From NCBI GenBank assembly GCA_963803425.1, contig CAWDMA010000001.1:1116001-1180000 (forward strand): a DNA stretch of 64,000 nt. The letters are read 5' to 3'. The notes under the pieces are model-generated. The model was given only the letters and a program-made list of their open reading frames with translations, searched no databases and had not been told where the DNA came from. This DNA is from DASPWW01 sp963803425. GTDB taxonomy: Bacteria; Actinomycetota; Thermoleophilia; Solirubrobacterales; 70-9. The stretch's first letter is position 1. Every line of letters begins with the position of its first letter. Shown piece by piece: positions 57,978-64,000 of this stretch. The translations under genes were made by a program, and so were the position numbers.

Positions 57978-59595
57978 CGAGGCGGTGCTGGAGGTCGACG
58001 CGCTGACCTACCGCTATCCGGGCGCGGATCGGGAAGCGCTCCGCGAGGTGACGCTCGAGGTGGCGCCCGGCGAGCTGGTCGTGCTCGCGGGGAGGTCCGG
58101 GTCGGGCAAGTCGACGCTGCTGCGGGCGGGATGCGGCCTCGTCCCTCACTTCCACGGCGGCGAGGTGTCCGGGACGGTGCGGGTCGGAGGCCTGGACGCG
58201 CGCGACCACGGCCCGGCCGAGCTCGCCGCCTCGGTCGGATTCGTCGCCCAGGACCCCGAGACCCAGATCGTCTCGACCACGGTGCGTGCCGAGATCGGTC
58301 TGCCGCTGGAGCTGCGCGGGGAGCCCCCGTCACGCCGGGCGCGGGCCGTGGAGGAGGTGGCGCTGGCGCTCGCTATCCCCGACCTGCTCTCCCGAACCAC
58401 CGACACGCTCTCCGGCGGCGAGCTGCAGAGGGTCGCGCTGGCGGCGGCGCTGGTGGCGCGGCCGGCGCTGGTGCTGCTCGACGAGCCCACCTCGCAGCTC
58501 GACCCGGTCGCCGGGGACGAGCTGACCTGGCTGCTGCGGCGGCTGAACGAGCAGTGGGGGACGGCGGTGGTTATCTCCGAGCACCGGCTGGAGCGGTGCC
58601 TGGGCGTTGCCGACCGCGCCATCGCGCTCTCCGACGGGGCGGTCGCGTTCGACGGCGCGCCCGGGGCGTTCCTGGAGTGGGCGGTCGCGACCGACCCGGC
58701 GCTTGCAACTCCGGGCGCGCGGCTGTTCGATCTGGCGGGCCTGCGGCCGCTCCCTGCCGGCGTTCGCGAGGCGCGCCGGAGGATTCCGGAGCTGGCCGAG
58801 CGGTCGGCAGAGCAGCCCGTGCGGCGCCCCGATCCCGGCGCGCCGTCCGCGCTCGGAGCCCAAGACCTGTGGGTGGCGCTGGACGATGGAACCGCCCGGC
58901 GCGACGTCCTGCGCGGGATCGAGCTGCGGGTCGCGGCGGGTGAGCGGGTGGCGCTGATGGGCCGCAATGGAGCAGGCAAGTCGACGCTGCTCCGCGCCGT
59001 CGCGGGGTTGGTCGAGCCGGCCCGCGGCCGGATCAAGGCGCGGCGCGGGTGCGCGCTGCTCTCGCAGAGCCCCGCCGACTTCATCGTCCACGAGCGGGTC
59101 TCGGATGAGCTCCCCGGCGAGGCGGGCGCGGCGGCACTGGAGACCGTCGGGCTCGGCTGGGCGGCGGACGCCGACCCGCGCGATCTGTCTGGCGGCGAGC
59201 GGCAGCGGCTGGCGGTGGCGATCGTGGCCGCGGGGCGGGACGGCGCCGCGGGGGCGCCCGGGCTGGTCTGCCTCGACGAGCCCACCCGGGGTATGGACAG
59301 GGCGCGCAAGGAGGATCTCGCCGCGTGGGTCGCGGATCTCGCTGGGTGCGGAGCCGCGGTCGTGGTCGCCACCCACGACGTCGAGTTCGCGGCCACCTTC
59401 GCGGACAGGGTGGTCCTGCTCGGGGAGGGCGAGGTGATCGCGGACGCCCCGGCCGCGGAGGTGTTGTCGGGCGGGTGGTACTTCGCGACCGAGGTGGCGC
59501 GGATCCTCGGTGTCGACGGCGCGATCACCCCGGAGCGCGGCGCGGAGCTGCTGGGGGCCGCAGCGCGGACCGCGACCCTGGACGGGACGTCGTGA
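57970..59595 (+). CDS. ECF transporter ATPase with two fused nucleotide-binding domains
   Basis: A 541-residue fusion of two EcfA ATPases. Domain 1: Walker A GRSGSGKST at 41-49, signature LSGGELQRVALAAAL, Walker B LVLLDEPTSQLDP, switch ISEHRLERC. Domain 2 (from about 295): Walker A GRNGAGKST, signature LSGGERQRLAVAIV, Walker B LVCLDEPTRGMD, switch VVVATHDVEF. It powers B12 import with the T and S components. Both neighbours overlap it (GTGA at the 3' end), so the four gene products are made together. Confidence 0.9.
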   Translation: MADEAVLEVDALTYRYPGADREALREVTLEVAPGELVVLAGRSGSGKSTLLRAGCGLVPHFHGGEVSGTVRVGGLDARDHGPAELAASVGFVAQDPETQIVSTTVRAEIGLPLELRGEPPSRRARAVEEVALALAIPDLLSRTTDTLSGGELQRVALAAALVARPALVLLDEPTSQLDPVAGDELTWLLRRLNEQWGTAVVISEHRLERCLGVADRAIALSDGAVAFDGAPGAFLEWAVATDPALATPGARLFDLAGLRPLPAGVREARRRIPELAERSAEQPVRRPDPGAPSALGAQDLWVALDDGTARRDVLRGIELRVAAGERVALMGRNGAGKSTLLRAVAGLVEPARGRIKARRGCALLSQSPADFIVHERVSDELPGEAGAAALETVGLGWAADADPRDLSGGERQRLAVAIVAAGRDGAAGAPGLVCLDEPTRGMDRARKEDLAAWVADLAGCGAAVVVATHDVEFAATFADRVVLLGEGEVIADAPAAEVLSGGWYFATEVARILGVDGAITPERGAELLGAAARTATLDGTS

Positions 59596-61445
59596 GCTGG
59601 GTTGCGGCGAGCCTTGTGCTGCTCGGCGGCGTGATCGCCGGCGGGTTCGCGTGGTACGAGCGCACCCGGCCACCGTCGCGGATCGTCGCGCTGGTCGCCG
59701 CGCTGGCGGCGCTCGCGGTCGCGGGGAGGCTCGCGTTCGCGCCGATCCCGAACGTGCTTGCGACGACCGACATCGTGCTGCTCACCGGGTACGCGGTCGG
59801 CGGCGCCCCCGGGTTCGTCGTCGGGGCGCTAGCGGCGCTGGTCTCGAACTTCTGGCTGGGGCAGGGCCCGTGGACCCCGTGGCAGATGGCGGGTTGGGGC
59901 CTGGTCGGGGTCGGCGGCGCGGCGCTGGCCGCGGCGACCGGGCGACGGCTGGGACGGCTGGGGCTGGCGATCGCGTGTGCGCTCGCGGCGCTCGCCTACG
60001 GCGCCCTGCTCGACCTCTCGGTGATGGTGAGCTACGGCGGTGAGCACTCGCTCGACCGCTATGTGGCGCTGTCGGCGCGGGGACTCCCGTTCAACCTCGC
60101 GCACGCGGCCGGGAACTTCGCGCTCGCGCTGGTAGCCGGGCCGGCGCTGGTCCGGATGCTGTCGCGGTTCCGGGCTCGGACCGAGTTCAGGTGGCGGGAA
60201 CGCGCGGCGGCCGCCCAGGTGCTGGCGGTCGCCGTCGCGGTGGTGGTCGTGGCGCCCCCGTCCCAGGCCGAGGGCTCGCCCGCCGGCGCTCGCGCTTGGC
60301 TTGCGGGCGCCCGGAACGCCGACGGAGGGCTCGGGACCGCGCCGGGCGCCTCGTCGAGCGCCGCGATCACGGGGTGGGCGATGCTCGGGCTGGAGAGCTC
60401 CGGGCGCAACCCGCGCGACCTCGGCCGGCGGACGCCGGTCGACTTCCTGCGCGCGAAGGCCGCCAAGGTGCGCTCCACCGGCGACCTGGAGCGGACGATC
60501 CTGGCGCTCGCCGGCGCCGGGCTGGGCGCGCACGATTTCGCCGGCCGCGACCTGGTCGGTGCGCTCCGAAACCGCCGCGGGGAGGACGGATCGTTCCAGG
60601 GCCAGGTGAACCTGACCGCGTTCGGGGTGATGGCGCTGCGCGCCTCCGGGTCGCGGCGCTCGTCGCTGCGGCGCCCGGTGAGCTGGCTGCGCCGTGCCCG
60701 CAACGGCGACGGGGGGTGGGGGTTCCAGGCGGACGAGCCGAGTGACCCGGACTCGACCGGCGCGGCGGTGCAGGCGATCGCCGCGGCCGGCGGTGGCGGA
60801 AGGCCCGCGGCCGGCGGCGTCATGTACCTGCGGCGAACCCAGAAGCGCGACGGGGGGTGGGCGCTGGCCGAGACCGGCCCCTCCAACTCGCAGTCGACGG
60901 CGTGGGCGGTCCAGGGGCTGGTCGCGGCCGGGACGAGGCCCGGTTCCGTCACCCGGAACGGGCGGTCGCCCCTGTCGTTCCTCGAGGCGCGACAGGCCGA
61001 CGACGGTCACTACACCTACTCGAAGTCGAGCGACCAGACGCCGGTGTGGGTGACGAGCCAGTCACTGGCGGCGGTCGAGGGCGAGGCGTTTCCGGTGGCC
61101 GCGGTCCCGCGCGCGGCACGGAGCGGTGGGGGCGGTGGCGAGGCAAAGGGCGGGGGCACGGAGCCGAGCGGGGGTGGCGGAGGCGGGGGCGGCGGCCATG
61201 CCGCGGCCACGTCAAAACGTGGCAGCGCGGGAAAACCCGCGGCGGCCAATACCACCGCGGACACCGGCGAGCCGGCCGCCGCCGCACCCGACGAGTCCGC
61301 GCAGCAAGGCACGACCGCGTTCGACACGACGGCGGCCGAGAGCGGCGGTTCGAGCACAGGGCTCGTCGTGGCCGCGATCGCGCTGTCGCTGGTCGCGGCC
61401 GCCGCAGGATGGGCCGTGTACCGGCGGCGGCTCGGCCGCGGCTGA
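59592..61445 (+). CDS. ECF S-like membrane domain fused to a prenyltransferase-like alpha/alpha barrel
   Basis: A 617-residue protein in three parts. Residues 1-225: about six spans like an ECF S component (IPNVLATTDIVLLTGYAVGGAPGFVVGALAALVSNFWLGQGPWTPWQMAGWGLVG). Residues 230-505: repeats of the squalene-cyclase/prenyltransferase type (ARNADGGLGTAPG, RRGEDGSFQGQVNLTAFGVMAL, RARNGDGGWGFQADEPSDPDSTGAAVQAIA, KRDGGWALAETGPSNSQSTAWAVQGLVA), the fold of the alpha domain of transcobalamin and intrinsic factor. Residues 510-590: Gly/Ala/Ser linker, then a C-terminal membrane anchor (LVVAAIALSLVAAAAGWAVYRRR). The B12-specific subunit of this transporter is the likely role. Confidence 0.8.
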   Translation: MSWVAASLVLLGGVIAGGFAWYERTRPPSRIVALVAALAALAVAGRLAFAPIPNVLATTDIVLLTGYAVGGAPGFVVGALAALVSNFWLGQGPWTPWQMAGWGLVGVGGAALAAATGRRLGRLGLAIACALAALAYGALLDLSVMVSYGGEHSLDRYVALSARGLPFNLAHAAGNFALALVAGPALVRMLSRFRARTEFRWRERAAAAQVLAVAVAVVVVAPPSQAEGSPAGARAWLAGARNADGGLGTAPGASSSAAITGWAMLGLESSGRNPRDLGRRTPVDFLRAKAAKVRSTGDLERTILALAGAGLGAHDFAGRDLVGALRNRRGEDGSFQGQVNLTAFGVMALRASGSRRSSLRRPVSWLRRARNGDGGWGFQADEPSDPDSTGAAVQAIAAAGGGGRPAAGGVMYLRRTQKRDGGWALAETGPSNSQSTAWAVQGLVAAGTRPGSVTRNGRSPLSFLEARQADDGHYTYSKSSDQTPVWVTSQSLAAVEGEAFPVAAVPRAARSGGGGGEAKGGGTEPSGGGGGGGGGHAAATSKRGSAGKPAAANTTADTGEPAAAAPDESAQQGTTAFDTTAAESGGSSTGLVVAAIALSLVAAAAGWAVYRRRLGRG

Positions 61446-61446
61446 C

Positions 61447-61452
61447 TATGGT
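61447..61452 (+). promoter_or_regulatory. Leaderless-type -10 element of the nitroreductase gene
   Basis: TATGGT, eight bases before ATG 61461, no ribosome binding site between; it overlaps the end of the B12 operon. Confidence 0.45.
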
Positions 61453-61460
61453 TGGCCTGC

Positions 61461-61970
61461 ATGGACGTCGAGACCGCGATCCGCACCCGGCGCACGCACA
61501 AGGCCTACCGGCCGGAGCCGCTCGAACGCGAGACGCTCGCGGACCTGCTCGACCTCGCCCGGTGGGCTCCGAACCACAACCTCACGAACCCGTGGCGGTT
61601 CCGGGTGGTGGGGCCAGAGGCACTCGTGCGCCTGAAGCAGGCGGCGGGGCCGGAGGCGGCGCCGAAGCTCGACCGGGCGCCGACGCTGGTCGCGTGCTCG
61701 TGCGTGCTCACCGGCGATCCGGTGCAGGACGAGGAGGACCTGCACGCGACGGCGATCGCCGCGTACATCGTGCTGCTCGCCGCGCACGCGCGCGGACTCG
61801 CCGGCTATTGGCGCACCCCCGGGGTGCTCCGAACGCCCGAGGGGCTGGCGGCGGTGGGGATCCCGGAGGGAGAGCGGTTCGTCGGGCTGCTTCATATCGG
61901 CGAGCCGGTGCAGGAGCAGCGCGAGCCGGAGCGGATGCCCACCGAGGACGTCGTCGTCTTCCTCGACTGA
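61461..61970 (+). CDS. Nitroreductase-family FMN oxidoreductase
   Basis: A 169-residue nitroreductase-fold protein: IRTRRTHKAYRPEPLERETLADLLDLARWAPNHNLTNPWRF has the FMN-phosphate-binding Arg residues (R-T-R-R-T), and AAYIVLLAAHARGLAGYWRTPGVL the second FMN-contacting helix. Substrate unknown. One BluB-type flavin-destroying enzyme of B12 lower-ligand synthesis belongs to this superfamily, but the sequence is short and generic, so I do not assign that despite the B12 operon upstream. One base separates it from glpD. Confidence 0.82.
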   Translation: MDVETAIRTRRTHKAYRPEPLERETLADLLDLARWAPNHNLTNPWRFRVVGPEALVRLKQAAGPEAAPKLDRAPTLVACSCVLTGDPVQDEEDLHATAIAAYIVLLAAHARGLAGYWRTPGVLRTPEGLAAVGIPEGERFVGLLHIGEPVQEQREPERMPTEDVVVFLD

Positions 61971-61971
61971 C

Positions 61972-63654
61972 GTGATCTCGCGCGCCGAGGCAATCGAGGC
62001 GCTGTCCGCGGACCGCTTCGATGTGGTCGTGGTCGGCGGCGGGATCACCGGCGCGGGGGTGGCGCTGGACGCCGCGTCGCGCGGGTATTCGGTGGCGCTC
62101 GTGGAGCGCGACGACTACGCGATCGGCACCTCCAGCCGCTCCTCGAAGATGGTGCACGGCGGGCTCAGATACCTGCAGAACTTCGACCTGGGGCTGGTTC
62201 GCGAGGCGCTGCTCGAGCGCCAGCTGCTGGTCCAGCTCGCCCCGCACCTGGTGTACCCGACGCCGTTCCTGATCCCGACGCTGGGCGACGATCGCCGCGA
62301 TCGCCGCTACAGCGTCGGCCTCAACATGTACGACGTGATGGCGACCACCCGGGTCGGCAGGGGCCGGCGAGCGCGCGCCGCGCGGCGCGAGGCGGACGAC
62401 TTCTGGGCCCCGGATCGCCACCGTCAGATCGCCGGGGAGGAGGTCGCGGAGCTGATCCCGGCGCTGGGCCGGCTCGAGCCGCGCTCCGCATACCTGTTCT
62501 ACGACTGCCAGACCGACGACGTGCGGCTCGTGCTGACCGTGCTCGGCGAGGCGGAGCGGTTCGGCGCGGTGTGTTTGAACGGCGCCGAGGTGACCGAGGT
62601 GCTCGACCGCGACGGGGTCGCGGACGGGGTCGCGTGCGTGGAGGCCGAGTCGGGGGAGCGGATCGAGGTGCGCGCCGACAACGTCGTCAACGCGACCGGG
62701 GTGTGGGCGGACCGGATCCGGCCCGGGGAGATCCGCGACGAGGAGGACGTGCCGAGGATCAGTCCGAGCCGCGGCACGCACGTCACGCTGCCGCTGGAGC
62801 GGCTCGACATCGGCGAGGCTGCGTGCATCGTCCCCGCCGGGGAGCACCGGACGATCTTCGCGCTGCCGTGGTACGGGCGGGTCCTGATCGGCACCACCGA
62901 CAACGACTACGACGGCGACATCGCCCACCCCGCCCCCAGCCAAGACGACATCTCCTACCTGCTCGACGCGATCAACGCCTTCTTCGAGGTGGAGCTGACC
63001 GGGGCGGATCTGACCGGGGCCTACGCGGGCGTTCGCCCGCTGATCGCGACGGGCGACCCGCGCAAGTCGGTTGACATCTCGCGCCGGGCGGAGTTGTACG
63101 AGACCTCCTCGGGGATGCTGACCATCACCGGCGGGAAGCTGACCACGTGGCGGCGGATGGCGATGCAGGTCGTCGACCGGATCGTGGAGCGCGACGAGCG
63201 CGAGGCGGAGTGCCGGACCGCCGAGATCCCGCTCGGGATGGCGGCGCACGCGGCCGATCTCGAGCCGCCCGCCGGCCTCGATCCGGGCGATCTCCCGGAG
63301 GGCGCCACCGACCAGCTCGCGTTCCGGTACGGGCATGCCGCACGCGCGGTCCTGGCGCTCGCCGCCGAGCGGCGCGAGCTGGCGCAGCCGATCGTCCCGG
63401 ATCGCCCCGACCTGCTCGCCGAGGTCGCGCTCGCGGCGCGCGCCGAGCAGGCGCGGTCGGTCGCCGACGTGCTCCTGCGCCGCACCCGGCTCGGGATTCT
63501 CGCCGCGCCCCAACTCCGCGACGCCGAGGCGGTGCGGCCGATCGCAGACGTGCTCGGCGCAGAGCTCGGGTGGGGACGCTCCCGCCGACGCGAGGAGTCG
63601 CAGGCGTGGGTGGACGCTGCGCGCATCGATGGCGTCGACCCGGCGGCCGCTTAG
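61972..63654 (+). CDS. glpD: FAD-dependent glycerol-3-phosphate dehydrogenase
   Basis: A 560-residue enzyme oxidising glycerol-3-phosphate to dihydroxyacetone phosphate with electrons going to the respiratory chain. FAD site FDVVVVGGGITGAGVALDAASRGYSVALVERDDYAIGTSSRSSKMVHGGLRYLQ is diagnostic for GlpD; IPALGRLEPRSAYLFYDCQTDDVRLVLTVL and GLPWYGRVLIGTTDNDYDGD-like stretches follow, and the C-terminal DAO_C helical domain (AAERRELAQPIVPDRPDLLAEVALAARAEQARSVADVLLRRTRLG) is complete. GTG 61972. Confidence 0.9.
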   Translation: MISRAEAIEALSADRFDVVVVGGGITGAGVALDAASRGYSVALVERDDYAIGTSSRSSKMVHGGLRYLQNFDLGLVREALLERQLLVQLAPHLVYPTPFLIPTLGDDRRDRRYSVGLNMYDVMATTRVGRGRRARAARREADDFWAPDRHRQIAGEEVAELIPALGRLEPRSAYLFYDCQTDDVRLVLTVLGEAERFGAVCLNGAEVTEVLDRDGVADGVACVEAESGERIEVRADNVVNATGVWADRIRPGEIRDEEDVPRISPSRGTHVTLPLERLDIGEAACIVPAGEHRTIFALPWYGRVLIGTTDNDYDGDIAHPAPSQDDISYLLDAINAFFEVELTGADLTGAYAGVRPLIATGDPRKSVDISRRAELYETSSGMLTITGGKLTTWRRMAMQVVDRIVERDEREAECRTAEIPLGMAAHAADLEPPAGLDPGDLPEGATDQLAFRYGHAARAVLALAAERRELAQPIVPDRPDLLAEVALAARAEQARSVADVLLRRTRLGILAAPQLRDAEAVRPIADVLGAELGWGRSRRREESQAWVDAARIDGVDPAAA

Positions 63655-63657
63655 TCA

Positions 63658-63663
63658 TATGCT
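63658..63663 (+). promoter_or_regulatory. -10 element of rho
   Basis: TATGCT, eleven bases before ATG 63675; transcription would start a few bases before the ATG, so a leaderless or near-leaderless mRNA. Confidence 0.4.
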
Positions 63664-63674
63664 GCGCGCCTCGC

Positions 63675-64000
63675 ATGGCCGCGCCCGAGTCGACCGACAA
63701 GCACATCGCTGAGCTGCACTCCGAGGCCGCCCGCCTCGGTGTGCCCGGCTATCGGAAGCTGCGCCGGGACAAGCTCGTCGCCGAGATCGCGGCGCACGGC
63801 GGGGAGGCGGCCGAGCGCTCCACGCCGGAGCTGTCCGAGGCGGAGACGGAGCCCGTCATCGGGGTGCTCGACCGCACCCACCGTGGGTACGGGTTCCTCC
63901 GCCTCCAGGGCCTGCAGCCGTCGGCCGGCGACGTGTACGTGTCGGCGTCCCAGATCCGGCGTTGCGAGCTGCGCCTCGGCGATCAGGTCTCCGGCCCCGC
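63675..64000 (+). CDS. rho: Transcription termination factor Rho, N-terminal part (cut by window end)
   Basis: The 108 codons present begin MAAPESTDKHIAELHSEAARLG, with GVPGYRKLRRDKLVAEIAAHGG as the SAP-like Rho N-terminal domain and, after a short acidic linker, VIGVLDRTHRGYGFLRLQGLQPSAGDVYVSASQIRRCELRLGDQV, the cold-shock-type RNA-binding domain of Rho. The ATPase domain lies beyond the window. The acidic linker is short compared with the long insertions of many actinobacterial Rho proteins. Confidence 0.88.
   Translation, partial: MAAPESTDKHIAELHSEAARLGVPGYRKLRRDKLVAEIAAHGGEAAERSTPELSEAETEPVIGVLDRTHRGYGFLRLQGLQPSAGDVYVSASQIRRCELRLGDQVSGP

Noticed and set aside
61461..61970. BluB (flavin to dimethylbenzimidazole) as the identity of the nitroreductase next to the B12 operon
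   Set aside because: It has its own promoter and only generic nitroreductase motifs; nothing specific to BluB was visible.
61708..63513. A 601-codon minus-strand open frame opposite glpD
   Set aside because: Shadow of glpD; no recognisable motifs.

Overview
The window is about 70% GC, with dense, mostly co-directional genes, GTG/TTG starts, many 4-base GTGA/ATGA stop-start overlaps, F420-type and Tat-type proteins and leaderless promoters of the form TANNNT followed 6-11 bases later by the start codon. This fits a high-GC actinobacterium; the gene content (ECF42 sigma with YCII partner, DUF4430 proteins, GPI-type mannosyltransferase, secreted beta-propeller/collagen-like protein) suggests the Thermoleophilia/Solirubrobacterales side of the phylum, but that placement is inference. 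No rRNA, tRNA, insertion sequence or CRISPR array was seen.

Layout. 1-10.8 kb holds housekeeping and accessory genes: a truncated TetR regulator, a secreted sulfatase, membrane proteins (DUF389, DUF202, MFS), an ECF42 sigma factor with its YCII partner, a Tat-exported FAD oxidoreductase, a lone branched-chain-type binding lipoprotein, an alkyltransferase-like DNA repair protein and an F420-type oxidoreductase. 10.8-31.7 kb is one continuous plus-strand catabolic island of 18 genes: aldehyde dehydrogenase, IclR regulator, nitrilase, hydantoinase-like amidohydrolase, carbamoylsarcosine-amidase-like hydrolase, AA_synth protein, enamidase-like amidohydrolase, two DUF1989 proteins, class II aldolase, a ThiXYZ-like ABC importer, a deaminase-type amidohydrolase, an FAD enzyme, an O-methyltransferase, a ThDP enzyme, a class III aminotransferase, a TIM-barrel isomerase and a Gfo/Idh/MocA dehydrogenase. 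Two identical-arm operators (TGAAC-N3-GTTCA) precede its first gene and the hydantoinase gene. It looks like an uncharacterised pathway for a nitrogen heterocycle or cyclic ureide.

31.7-32.1 kb is a cyclic-di-AMP (ydaO-type) riboswitch ahead of a 49-residue single-span membrane peptide and a strong terminator. 32.2-37.1 kb is an acetone carboxylase-like operon (beta, alpha, gamma) under a leaderless promoter that overlaps a perfect palindrome. 37.5-41.3 kb is a zinc/manganese ABC uptake operon with its Fur-family regulator; its first gene fuses a permease to its own substrate-binding protein. 41.3-54.8 kb mixes a YibE/F membrane protein, a secreted peptidoglycan-binding protein, a frameshifted lgt, a cupin, a seven-repeat beta-propeller protein, a DrrAB-type ABC exporter (permease frameshifted), a cupredoxin, a flavin monooxygenase, a mannosyltransferase and a cNMP-binding protein.

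54.9-61.4 kb is a cobalamin-riboswitch-controlled B12 uptake locus: two secreted DUF4430 (transcobalamin beta-domain-like) proteins, ECF T component, fused double ATPase, and a protein joining an ECF S-like membrane domain to a prenyltransferase-like alpha/alpha repeat domain, i.e. the two folds of animal transcobalamin/intrinsic factor split over an ECF transporter. The window ends with a nitroreductase, glpD and the first 108 codons of rho.

Three genes (lgt, the exporter permease, the first DUF4430 gene) are broken only by apparent single G/C insertions in short G/C runs, which may be sequencing error rather than decay.
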